This document shows positions 7,861-16,699 of a stretch of 64,000 nucleotides of DNA, piece after piece. The notes below the pieces were generated by a model that saw only the letters and a program-made list of their open reading frames with translations, searched no databases and was not told the origin of the DNA. Position 1 is the first letter of the stretch; every line of letters begins with the position of its first letter. Position numbers and translations under genes: made by a program. The stretch spans positions 1-64,000 of the forward strand of contig CAZQCG010000002.1 of assembly GCA_964592425.1 (NCBI GenBank), written 5' to 3'. The DNA comes from Viridilinea sp964592425. Lineage in GTDB: Bacteria; Chloroflexota; Chloroflexia; Chloroflexales; Chloroflexaceae.

Positions 7861-10503
7861 TCAGGAAGCCAGCGAAACGGATGAATGGATTGGGATGGAG
7901 AAGCTGAAGGTGCTCCCGTAGCCATATTCACTCTGCACTGTGAGCGAGCCGCCGTGAAGCCTGGCGATCTCGCGGGCCACATAGAGGCCGACACCCATAC
8001 CGCTGGCCTGGTAATGGACAGCATTGCGTGCACGAAAAAAGCGCTTGAAGATCTGCGGCAGATCCTCAGCGGAAATCCCGATGCCATGATCATGCACCAT
8101 CAGCAGCGCCGTCTTACCACTTCGTTGCAAATTAACCTCGATCTTGCTTCCTTCAGGGCTGTATTTGATCGCATTGGTGATCAGGTTTTGTATCAGTTGT
8201 TCTAGACGTAGCTCATCGCCACGTACAATCAGCGCTTCGCCGGGAAGGGCCAGGGCCAGGTGATGCTGGATCAGGGCCGGTTGGAGCTCATCGGTGAGAC
8301 GGCAGAGCAAGGCGGTCAGATCGAGCACGGCGAGTTCAAGCTGCAACTGGCCGCGATCAATGCGTGCGGCATCGAGCAGGATTGAGATGAGCCGATTGAG
8401 GCGCTCGGCCTGGTCGACGATGGCCTGGAGTCCTCGCATCTCCCGCTCACCAAGGGTGTTTTGCTGGTTGATGCGGTGCAGCAAGAGGCGCACATGGCCG
8501 AGCAGGACAGTGAGCGGCCCTTTCAACTCGTGGGAGGCAATCGAGAAGAACTGGTCGCGCAATTGCACGGCGGCCTCGGCGAGGGAGCGAGCCTCCTGCT
8601 CAGCAGTGTAGAGGCGTGCCCGGTCGAGGGCCTGAGCGCAGAGATCCGCAAGCGTATGCAGATAGCTACGCTCTCCCTCATTGAAGCTGCGCACCTGGGC
8701 AAAGCTCAGGCCGATTGCACCGATGGTATGATCATTGGCGGACAGGGGCAGCACTGCAAAGGCATCATTGCGCAACGGCGTGGCTTGAAGGGCGGGATAG
8801 CGCATCAAGAGTTCAGCCGAGCTCTCGATCCAGATCGCCTCACCGTTGCGTACCGCCTCGGCAAGCGGCACCTCGGCGTGAAGGGGCATTTTCGACCAGG
8901 GTACGGCCGCTTCCGCACGATAGCCAACAATGGCGCTGATCGTGAGCAGATCTTCCTGAGCGCTGCGCAGGACGATTGTGCCCGCAGTAGCTTCCGTAGC
9001 CGCAACACCATGTTCAACCACCGCGGCAGACACCTGTTCGATGGTACGGGCGGCGGAGAGAGCGGCGGTAAGAGCCTGGATACGCGAGGCGCGCAGGGCC
9101 GCCCGCTGGCGCTCGGTGACGTCGGCAGTAAGGCCAAAGAGGCGGATATTGTGTCCGGAGGAGTCAAATACTGCCTGGGCGGTCTCCTCAAGGGTTACCA
9201 CACTGCCGTCGGGGCGGATCAGCCGGTAGAGCACCTGGTAACTGGACTTCTCAGGGGTACAGGTTTGCACGAGCGTAGCCATGCGCTCACGGTCATCAGG
9301 ATGTACGCGCTGAAAGAAATTGGTGCCCGTATCGTAGATCGCGTCGTCGCCCTCCAGGCCGAGGATCGCGGCGCATGTGATCGAGCGGACAACAGCATCG
9401 GTGGTACGATCCCACTCGAAGGTAAACATACGAGCAAGCAAGAGGGCCTGGCGCACCTGTTCACGGCTCTCGCGCAGCCCGCTCTCAACCTGGCTCCGCT
9501 CAGCAATCTCGCGGGTCAGGCGCAGGTTGGCGGCGGTCAACTCCGCAGTACGGACGGCGATGCGCACCTCAAGCTCGTCGTGGGCATGCGCCAGAGCCTG
9601 CTGTGCATAGAAACGCTCGGTGGTCAGTGCAGCTAGCGCCAGGGCTGAGGCGCTCTGAACCAGCAGGAAGATCTGCACCCCTATCAGGTGAAGAAGTGGA
9701 TCAACGCCAGGTATGACGAAAGGCCCACGCCCATGAGTGGTATACCAGACAGCGATCAGCGTGACCATCAGGATTGTCAGCGTAACGCCACGCGGGCCAA
9801 AACGCACGGCGATCCAGAGCACGAGGGGGACAGTCAGATAGAGGCGCAGGCGAACTGGCGTCTCAGCTGCTGTGTTGAAGGAGATCAGCATGATGGTGAG
9901 CAAGAGGCCGACGACCGCAAAGGCTTCGATCACCCTGGGCCAGGTAGGGCGAGCCGAGAAGGTGAGGGGACGACCACACCAGGTGAGGAGCGTTCCGCCA
10001 ACGAGGAGCATCCCCAGGCCACTGGCGGCCCACCAGATGAACCAGCTCTCGCTATAGGGCAAGTCGAAGCCAATGCTAAGGATGGCTGCACCAGCAAAGG
10101 CTGCCGGGGTACTGGCAAGGGCGAGCGTGAAGAGCAGAAAGAGCAAGGCCTGCTGCAGGCTGAGCAGTGCAAACGGCGGGGTAGTGCGTTGGGTGAAGGC
10201 AAAAGCAGCCACGCTCGTAGCGGCCGTATGAATAAGTGCGCAAGCCAGGGCCAGGCTCAGGGTTCCTCCAACACTAAGGCTGGCCAGGATGAGGGCCACA
10301 AAAGCGCTAACAGTGAGCAGGAGCCAATCTGAGCGTGGGCTCAGTACGAGGGCAGCCAGTAACAGGCCATTCGGCACCCAGAGAATCGGTGCATCGAGTG
10401 GATATAAATTCAGGGCGAGCCCGATCCAGGCGCTGATAACATAGACCAGGCCGAGCACCAATGCACGGATCGGCGGAGAGAGGCTACAATAGCGCGGGAT
10501 CAT
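7861..10503 (-). CDS. MASE1-PAS-GAF hybrid sensor histidine kinase
   Basis: The 880-residue protein begins with a MASE1 membrane sensor of about eight helices (residues 1-300; LWVPNGLLLAALVL is characteristic). A short coiled coil, a PAS domain (around 350-470, with RVHPDDRERMATLV), a GAF domain (around 480-630), a HisKA dimerisation domain with the phospho-accepting His in SIASHELKGPL near residue 657, and a HATPase domain follow (N box NLITNAIKYSP, G1 DHGIGIS, G2 GMGVGLYVA). It would autophosphorylate on His and pass the phosphate to a separate response regulator; none is adjacent. The ANTAR regulator at 1.1 kb is a possible but unproven partner. All catalytic boxes are intact. Confidence 0.93.
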   Translation of the reverse strand: MIPRYCSLSPPIRALVLGLVYVISAWIGLALNLYPLDAPILWVPNGLLLAALVLSPRSDWLLLTVSAFVALILASLSVGGTLSLALACALIHTAATSVAAFAFTQRTTPPFALLSLQQALLFLLFTLALASTPAAFAGAAILSIGFDLPYSESWFIWWAASGLGMLLVGGTLLTWCGRPLTFSARPTWPRVIEAFAVVGLLLTIMLISFNTAAETPVRLRLYLTVPLVLWIAVRFGPRGVTLTILMVTLIAVWYTTHGRGPFVIPGVDPLLHLIGVQIFLLVQSASALALAALTTERFYAQQALAHAHDELEVRIAVRTAELTAANLRLTREIAERSQVESGLRESREQVRQALLLARMFTFEWDRTTDAVVRSITCAAILGLEGDDAIYDTGTNFFQRVHPDDRERMATLVQTCTPEKSSYQVLYRLIRPDGSVVTLEETAQAVFDSSGHNIRLFGLTADVTERQRAALRASRIQALTAALSAARTIEQVSAAVVEHGVAATEATAGTIVLRSAQEDLLTISAIVGYRAEAAVPWSKMPLHAEVPLAEAVRNGEAIWIESSAELLMRYPALQATPLRNDAFAVLPLSANDHTIGAIGLSFAQVRSFNEGERSYLHTLADLCAQALDRARLYTAEQEARSLAEAAVQLRDQFFSIASHELKGPLTVLLGHVRLLLHRINQQNTLGEREMRGLQAIVDQAERLNRLISILLDAARIDRGQLQLELAVLDLTALLCRLTDELQPALIQHHLALALPGEALIVRGDELRLEQLIQNLITNAIKYSPEGSKIEVNLQRSGKTALLMVHDHGIGISAEDLPQIFKRFFRARNAVHYQASGMGVGLYVAREIARLHGGSLTVQSEYGYGSTFSFSIPIHSSVSLAS

Positions 10504-10586
10504 AAAGATGCCCTGAAGTCAATGGTATCCAGCTTATTGATACATATTGTACGCCAGGGAGTCACTTTTGGTGAATGGAGTAGATC

Positions 10587-13500
10587 ATGGCCGAAGTTCA
10601 AGATCTCAAGGGCCTGCTCGAGTGGCGCTGTATCGGGCCGTTCCGGGGTGGGCGTGTGGTTGCCGTAGCCGGCGATCCGGTCGAGCGGAATAGCTTTTAC
10701 TTCGGTGCGGTGGCCGGAGGGATCTGGAAGACCACCGATGGCGGCACGTATTGGGAGTGCGTCTCAGATGGTTTCCTTCAGACCAGCTCGGTCGGGGCAC
10801 TTGAGGTTGCACCCTCAGATCCGCATGTGATCTATGCTGGCATGGGCGAAACGACGATCCGCATTGATGTGAGCCACGGCGATGGGGTCTATAAGTCGAG
10901 TGACGGCGGACGCACCTGGCGGCATCTGGGCCTGGCGGCGACCCGCCATATCGGCAAGATCCGGGTTCATCCGCAAAACCCCGACCTGGTCTATGTAGCA
11001 GCCCTGGGTCACGCCTTCGGATCAAACCCCGAACGGGGGATCTATAAATCAAGCGACGGCGGGGCAAACTGGCAACTGGTGCTGCATCAGAGTGAACGGG
11101 CCGGGGCAGTGGATCTGAGCCTTGACGTGAACCCACGCATCCTCTATGCAGCGATCTGGGAAGCCTCGCGCAGCTTCTGGCAGATCTCCTCCGGCGGCCC
11201 GGAGAGCAGTCTCTGGATGTCATGGGATGGCGGCGAGCAGTGGAAGGATCTGCGGGGACGCCCTGGTCTGCCGCAGGGCATCTGGGGCAAGGTCGGCGTG
11301 AGCGCCTCGCCAGCGCAGGCCGGGCGGGTCTGGGCGCTGATCGAGCACCGCAGCGCAGGTGGCCTCTACCGCTCCGACGATTATGGCGCGACATGGGAGC
11401 GTGTCAGTGATAACCAGCACCTGGTTTCGCGGGCCTGGTACTACACCCACCTGACGGCTGACCCGTGTGATCCAGAGACAGTCTATGTCAACAACCTCGA
11501 CCTGTGGCGGTCAACCGACGGCGGGCGCAACTTCAGCAAGATCGCCACACCTCATGGCGACAACCATGATCTCTGGATCGACCCGCGTGACAACCAGCGC
11601 ATGATCCAGGCTAACGATGGCGGGGCGAATGTCTCCTTCAACGGCGGCGCGACATGGTCAAGCATCTACAACCAACCAACTGCCCAATTTTACCATCTCG
11701 CCACTGATGGGCGCGAGCCCTACTATGTCTACGGAACGCAGCAGGACAACAGCAGCATCGCCGTACCTTCGCGCACGCATACGAATGGTATCGGTTGGCA
11801 GGACTGCTTTATTGCCGGGACGGGCGAGAGTGGCTATATCGCCGTGCGCCCCGACAACCCCGACATTGTCTATGTGGGCGCGATCGGCTCGTCGCCCGGC
11901 GGCGGAAACGCCCTGCAGCGCTACGACCATAAGACGAAGCAGCTGCGGCTGATCACCACCTGGCCTGAGTATATGGGCGGCTACGGCGCCGCCGAACACC
12001 GTTACCGTTTTGCCTGGACCTACCCGATCATCATCTCGCCGCACGACCCGCATACGCTCTACATTGGCGGCAACAAGGTCTTTCGCTCTCATGACGAAGG
12101 GCAGACCTGGGAAGCGATCAGTCCTGACCTGAGCCGGGCTGACCCCGCGACGCTTGCGAAGACCGGCGGGCCGGTCAACCTCGACTCGATTGGGGCCGAA
12201 GTCTATGCCACCGTCTTTGCCCTGGTCGAGTCACCGCACGCCCGCGGCGAACTCTGGGCTGGCACCGATGACGGCCTGCTGCATCTCTCACGCGATGGTG
12301 GTGCCACCTGGCAGGCGATCACCCCGTCCACGTTACCTGAATGGACAATGATCAGCTGTATCGAGCTTTCGCCCTTCACGCCGGGGACAGCCTACATGGC
12401 AGCTACCCGTTACAAACTCGACGACTATCAGCCTTATCTCTACAAGACCAGCGATTACGGAGCCAGCTGGACACGCAGCAACAATGGCATCCGCGAGGAC
12501 GATTTCACCCGCGTTATTCGGTGCGACCCGGTACGGCCAGGGTTGCTCTACGCCGGCACCGAGACGGGGCTCTACCTCTCCTTTGACGATGGTGCCACCT
12601 GGCAACCCTTCCAGCTGAATCTGCCGGTCTGCCCCATTCACGAGTTGCTGGTACGGGGGAGCGACCTGATTGCTGGCACCCATGGGCGCTCAATCTGGAT
12701 CCTGGATGACCTGACCCCGCTACGTGAGTTGCCCGCGACACTTGAGGCACCCTACCTGGCCCCAGCACGCCCGGCAGCACGCCCACTCTTTGGAGTCGAT
12801 TGGACCGGCAGTGAGCCTGGGAAAAACTATATCAGCGGGCTGAATGGGGCCTTTGTGCTGCGTAAGGATGCCGATGGCGAACTGCGGCGCAAAGATCTTG
12901 ACGTAGGCACTAATCCGCCTGCTGGCGCAGTGATCGGCTACTACCTGGCCGAGTTGCCTGGCGAGCCGTTGACGCTGCGCATCAGTGACGCACATGGGGC
13001 GGAGGTACGCAGCTTTACACGCCAGCCCGCGCCCGCGCCTGATAGCGCCCCGATCACCACGCCTGCGCCCGACGAGCGTGGGCCGCAGCCGCCAGCCCGG
13101 GCGGGCTGGAACCGCTTTATCTGGGATCTGCGCTACGCCCCGGCCACAAAGATCGAGGGCAAAGACCCGCTGAGCGAGATCGAGTTGAGCGGGCCACGGG
13201 TGCTCCCTGGCGTCTATCAGGTGACCCTGAGCATTGGTTCTCAGCAGTGTAGCCGGGAGTTGCGCGTGATCACCGATCCGGCGATCAGCATCAGCGAGGC
13301 CGAGTTGGCAGTCCAGGCTGATCTCTCGCTCCGGATCCACCACACGCTTGATCTGACCTGCCGAACGATCAATCGTATGCGTGACCTGCGCAGCCAGCTT
13401 GATGGCTGGGTACGGCGAGCGGCAGCACTGCCCGAGGGCAGCACCATAGGCGAGGCGGCCACAGCCCTGCGCGACAAGGTGCTAGAGATCGAGCAGACCC

Positions 13501-13763
13501 TTCTGGTGCCCGACCTGCGCCCGGGTTGGGCCGACAACCTCAATCACGGCGTACGGCTGCTTAACAAGCTCGGTGCGCTACCGCCAGTGGTCGAGATTGG
13601 CGAGTACCCACCCACCGCCGCCGCCGAGGCGGTCTACCAGGATCTGGCGGGCCGGATCAAGGCCCAGATCGAGCGCTTCGAGGAGTTGATCGCCACCGAA
13701 CTGCCGGGCCTCAATGCACGCATCGCCGCCGTGGCCCCCGGCGCAGTGGTGGCACGGTCGTAA
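10587..13763 (+). CDS. BNR/Asp-box repeat beta-propeller protein (VPS10/sortilin-like)
   Basis: The 1058-residue protein carries many Asp-box motifs of the form S-x-D-G-G-x-T-W (KSSDGGRTW, KSSDGGANW, RSTDGGRNF, SHDEGQTW, SFDDGATW), which build two sialidase-like or sortilin-like propellers over residues 15-740. A C-terminal region with an Ig-like domain and helices follows. Annotation pipelines often call this family glycosyl hydrolase, but no catalytic triad of a sialidase is seen, so the call is structural only. There is no signal peptide. The ATG follows GGAG seven bases upstream. It stands alone between divergent and convergent neighbours. Confidence 0.85.
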   Translation: MAEVQDLKGLLEWRCIGPFRGGRVVAVAGDPVERNSFYFGAVAGGIWKTTDGGTYWECVSDGFLQTSSVGALEVAPSDPHVIYAGMGETTIRIDVSHGDGVYKSSDGGRTWRHLGLAATRHIGKIRVHPQNPDLVYVAALGHAFGSNPERGIYKSSDGGANWQLVLHQSERAGAVDLSLDVNPRILYAAIWEASRSFWQISSGGPESSLWMSWDGGEQWKDLRGRPGLPQGIWGKVGVSASPAQAGRVWALIEHRSAGGLYRSDDYGATWERVSDNQHLVSRAWYYTHLTADPCDPETVYVNNLDLWRSTDGGRNFSKIATPHGDNHDLWIDPRDNQRMIQANDGGANVSFNGGATWSSIYNQPTAQFYHLATDGREPYYVYGTQQDNSSIAVPSRTHTNGIGWQDCFIAGTGESGYIAVRPDNPDIVYVGAIGSSPGGGNALQRYDHKTKQLRLITTWPEYMGGYGAAEHRYRFAWTYPIIISPHDPHTLYIGGNKVFRSHDEGQTWEAISPDLSRADPATLAKTGGPVNLDSIGAEVYATVFALVESPHARGELWAGTDDGLLHLSRDGGATWQAITPSTLPEWTMISCIELSPFTPGTAYMAATRYKLDDYQPYLYKTSDYGASWTRSNNGIREDDFTRVIRCDPVRPGLLYAGTETGLYLSFDDGATWQPFQLNLPVCPIHELLVRGSDLIAGTHGRSIWILDDLTPLRELPATLEAPYLAPARPAARPLFGVDWTGSEPGKNYISGLNGAFVLRKDADGELRRKDLDVGTNPPAGAVIGYYLAELPGEPLTLRISDAHGAEVRSFTRQPAPAPDSAPITTPAPDERGPQPPARAGWNRFIWDLRYAPATKIEGKDPLSEIELSGPRVLPGVYQVTLSIGSQQCSRELRVITDPAISISEAELAVQADLSLRIHHTLDLTCRTINRMRDLRSQLDGWVRRAAALPEGSTIGEAATALRDKVLEIEQTLLVPDLRPGWADNLNHGVRLLNKLGALPPVVEIGEYPPTAAAEAVYQDLAGRIKAQIERFEELIATELPGLNARIAAVAPGAVVARS

Positions 13764-13895
13764 CTACTCATATCCACTCAATATCAGCCAATCGTCGGAA
13801 AAATGTCCATCTTAAGAACGTGACACTCCCTGTCTCAACGATGCATTATATAGGTGGGAAAAGCCTGATGCATCAAACAGGACAGGGGGATCACG

Positions 13896-14093
13896 ATGAA
13901 GATCACGCGATTCTTGCTGGCGCTGCTAGTGGCACTGACCTTGAGCGCATGTGGCGCAGAGACGCAGGCCCTGCACGGCTCGACCCAGCCTGAGAGTGGG
14001 GTGTTACACGGAACGGTTCGGCCACGAGCGTTGACCTTTGTAGCCACGCCGCAGCCGCTCCAGGCGCACATGGTGTCGGTAGCTACGCCTTAG
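13896..14093 (+). CDS. Small putative lipoprotein
   Basis: The 65-residue product has a basic start (MKITR), a hydrophobic core and a lipobox LSAC with Cys at residue 20, so it is probably lipidated and released to the outer face of the membrane. The mature part of 45 residues is Thr/Pro-rich with no known domain. A strong AGGGGGATCACG ribosome-binding site precedes the ATG. The stop overlaps the convergent cofE stop by four bases. The signal and ribosome-binding site support a real gene; the function is unknown. Confidence 0.7.
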   Translation: MKITRFLLALLVALTLSACGAETQALHGSTQPESGVLHGTVRPRALTFVATPQPLQAHMVSVATP

Positions 14094-14848
14094 CGGAAGA
14101 GATCAAAACGCGGATCACGCAGGAGGCGACGGGCAGTCGCCTCCTCACTCGGCGTATAGGCATAACCGCGAATGATTGCCGCAGGCACCGCGTCGATCTT
14201 GCCCATCACTAATTCGGCGGCGCTGGCCAGTTCATCAGCCACGGCGATCAGGGTCGCCTGCATGGTATAGCCGTAGGGATCGTCAACACCAGCATAGTCG
14301 CTGAGCGGAGCGATCCCGGCGCAGCCGATAGCGACATTGACCTGGCCGTCGCGCCAGGGCCGGCCGAAGGTGTCGGAGATAATCACAGCCAGCTTCACCC
14401 CGGTCTGGGTATGGATCTGTGTACGCAGACGGGCAGCGCTGGCGTCAGAGTCGTGCGGCAGCAGGCAGACGAGACGCCCACCGGCGACGTTCGACTCGTC
14501 GACACCGCTGTTGGCGCAGATCAGCCCGTGGTGGGTCTCGGTGATCAGCACGCCGCTGGCCATCTTGACAATCCGGCGGCTTTCGCGCAGCACCACCTCC
14601 TGGTAGTGGGCGTCTTTGCGACCCTGGGCGGCAAGCTGGTGGGCAAAGGCCGAAGGCTCGACGGTCGTCGGATCGACCAGCCGCCCTTCAGCCTTGGAGA
14701 CAACCTTCTGGGTCACCACGAGCACATCACCGGCGGCCAGCGTGGTGCCGGTGGAGGCCAGGCCCGTGAGCAGCAAGGCGGCCAGGTCATCACCCGGCCT
14801 TACCTCACCGACGCCACGCACAGGAATGATGCGGATCTCGTTTTGCAT
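14090..14848 (-). CDS. cofE: Coenzyme F420-0:L-glutamate ligase
   Basis: CofE adds L-glutamates to F420-0 using GTP and divalent metal. The 252-residue protein has the family hallmarks: the GDVLVVTQKVVSKAEGR segment near residue 45, an ANSGVDESNV metal/nucleotide loop, and ISDTFGRPWRDGQVN. The length equals that of archaeal CofE and the FbiB N-terminal domain; the FbiB nitroreductase half is absent. It starts 17 bases after mtnP on the same strand and is likely co-transcribed. No other F420 gene (cofC, cofD, cofGH) is in the window. Confidence 0.95.
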   Translation of the reverse strand: MQNEIRIIPVRGVGEVRPGDDLAALLLTGLASTGTTLAAGDVLVVTQKVVSKAEGRLVDPTTVEPSAFAHQLAAQGRKDAHYQEVVLRESRRIVKMASGVLITETHHGLICANSGVDESNVAGGRLVCLLPHDSDASAARLRTQIHTQTGVKLAVIISDTFGRPWRDGQVNVAIGCAGIAPLSDYAGVDDPYGYTMQATLIAVADELASAAELVMGKIDAVPAAIIRGYAYTPSEEATARRLLRDPRFDLFR

Positions 14849-14865
14849 ACGGGCGATTATTGAAC

Positions 14866-15729
14866 TCAGAAATACTTGCCGGCGATCACCTGAAGACGGG
14901 CCTTAGCGGCAGACGTAATCTGGGCGCGGTCAGTAATGATGGCGGTCGCCAGGGCGCTGTGGGCCGGGCTAACGAAGCCGTCGCCGATACGCTCAACGGC
15001 ATCAGCGACGATGCGCTGAGCCAGCAGGGCATTAGCCTGCAGCACCGCAACCACCGTCTCAACCGTCACAGCATCGTGGTCGGGGTGCCAGACATCGTAG
15101 TCGGTGACCATGGCCAGCGTGGCGTAGGCGATCTCGGCCTCGCGGGCAAGTTTGGCTTCCGGCAGAGCGGTCATACCGATCAGGCTATGGCCGCGCCGGC
15201 GATTCTCCTCGCTCTCGGCCCGTGTCGAGAAGGCCGGTCCTTCCATCACAACTAGCGTGCCACCCTGGTGCGTCGTGGCACCTGCAGCCACGGCAGCGGC
15301 AGAGAGGCGTTCGGCAAGCAAGGGACAGAAGGGGCGCTCGAAGCCCACATGGGCTACCACCCCGCCCTCGAAGAACGTTGTGGGACGCAGACCACGGGTA
15401 CGGTCGAAGATCTGGTCAGGAACGACCACATGGCCCGGCGCGTAATCTTCACGCAGCGAGCCTACTGCGCTGACCGAGATCAAATACTGTACACCAAGCT
15501 GCTTAAAAGCATGCACGTTCGCTCGTGCCGGCACCTCTGAGGGATTCAGGCGGTGGCCGCGACCATGGCGTGGCAGAAAAGCAACCCGCCGTCCGCTGAG
15601 GCTACCGATAACAAAGGCGTCACTCGGATCGCCGTAGGGCGTTGTCAGCCGCACCTCGTCAACTTCGCTCAAGCCAGCCATCGCATAAAGCCCACTGCCG
15701 CCGATCACACCGATCATCGCCTCAGGCAT
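14866..15729 (-). CDS. mtnP: S-methyl-5'-thioadenosine phosphorylase
   Basis: The enzyme cleaves methylthioadenosine with phosphate to adenine and methylthioribose-1-phosphate in methionine salvage. The 287-residue sequence carries IGVIGGSGLY at the N-terminus, FLPRHGRGHR with the phosphate-binding Arg-His, VSAVGSLRED, and SLIGMTALPEAKLAREAEI with the substrate Asp region reading TDYDVWH. The start at 15729 is preceded by GGAAG; an alternative ATG at 15717 would remove four residues. First gene of a likely mtnP-cofE transcript. Confidence 0.95.
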   Translation of the reverse strand: MPEAMIGVIGGSGLYAMAGLSEVDEVRLTTPYGDPSDAFVIGSLSGRRVAFLPRHGRGHRLNPSEVPARANVHAFKQLGVQYLISVSAVGSLREDYAPGHVVVPDQIFDRTRGLRPTTFFEGGVVAHVGFERPFCPLLAERLSAAAVAAGATTHQGGTLVVMEGPAFSTRAESEENRRRGHSLIGMTALPEAKLAREAEIAYATLAMVTDYDVWHPDHDAVTVETVVAVLQANALLAQRIVADAVERIGDGFVSPAHSALATAIITDRAQITSAAKARLQVIAGKYF

Positions 15730-15810
15730 CGCTCGCTTCCTTCATGCTCACGTCGGATCGTCAGGCTGAGTATACCTGATCTTGGCTCGCTAGCTTGCAG
15801 TGGGCTACGC

Positions 15811-15816
15811 TACAAT
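15811..15816 (+). promoter_or_regulatory. Possible -10 box of the alpha/beta hydrolase
   Basis: TACAAT lies 39 bases before the ATG at 15856. No convincing -35 is seen, and the TGC extension found elsewhere is absent. Confidence 0.35.
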
Positions 15817-15855
15817 AGAATCCCGTCCGTCCCCCACCCCTGAGGAGGCAAAACG

Positions 15856-16698
15856 ATGAGTCACTACGTGGCGACCAACGGTATTACCCTGCACTACGAA
15901 GAGCACGCCGGTGGGCCGCCGGCCCTGGTGCTGATCCACGGCCTGACGGCCAACTGCCGCTGCTTCGATGTGCTTGCCGGGCAACTGGCCCCGCAGCTGC
16001 GGATGCTGGCCCCCGACATGCGCGGGCGTGGCCTGAGCGACGGCCCGGCCAGCGGCTACACGATGGCCGATCACGCCGCCGACCTGCTGGGCATGCTTGA
16101 CGCCCTTGGCCTTGAGCGGGTCGCCCTGGGCGGCCACTCATTTGGCGGGTTGCTCTCGCTCTACTGTGCCGCCCTATTCCCCAAGCAAGTCAAGCGGGTC
16201 GTGGTGATCGATGCGGCGATCAGCGCCGCCAGTGAGCGTACCCGCGAGTTGATCCGCCCGGCCCTGGCTCGCCTCGAACAGGCTTATCCTTCGTTTGAGG
16301 CCTACCTTGAACTGATCAAGGCAGCGCCCTACTACCAAGGCTGGCCATGGGACACGGCAGTCGAGAGCTACTACCGCGCTGATGTGGCCCCTGAGCCAGG
16401 TGGCGGAGTACGACCACGGGCTCGCCCGGCCCAGATCGCCGCCGTTGCCGACGGGGTGATCGCCGAACCCTGGCGCGACCATCTGGCCCATGTGCGCTGC
16501 CCCGTGCTGATGCTACATGCCAGCGGCCCCTACGGCCCTCCCGGCGCACCGCCTATCGTCAGCAAGGAGCAGGCCGAAGAGACCCTGGCTCTGCTGCCCG
16601 GCGCACAGTATGTCCACATTCCCGGCAATCACCAGACGATGCTCTACGGGGCCGGAGCACTGGCCCTTGCAGAGGCAATCCGGCCCTTTGTGGAGTGA
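15856..16698 (+). CDS. Alpha/beta hydrolase
   Basis: A compact 280-residue alpha/beta hydrolase with the oxyanion HG dipeptide (LIHGLTAN), the RGRGLSDG strand-loop typical of this superfamily, nucleophile Ser95 in GGHSFGG, and a C-terminal His in IPGNHQTM. Substrate cannot be told; esterase, C-C hydrolase or haloperoxidase-like relatives share these motifs. AGGAGG stands eight bases before the ATG. Its TGA stop falls within the boundary sequence of the adjoining IS element, so the natural C-terminus may have been altered by the insertion. Confidence 0.88.
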   Translation: MSHYVATNGITLHYEEHAGGPPALVLIHGLTANCRCFDVLAGQLAPQLRMLAPDMRGRGLSDGPASGYTMADHAADLLGMLDALGLERVALGGHSFGGLLSLYCAALFPKQVKRVVVIDAAISAASERTRELIRPALARLEQAYPSFEAYLELIKAAPYYQGWPWDTAVESYYRADVAPEPGGGVRPRARPAQIAAVADGVIAEPWRDHLAHVRCPVLMLHASGPYGPPGAPPIVSKEQAEETLALLPGAQYVHIPGNHQTMLYGAGALALAEAIRPFVE

Positions 16699-16699
16699 A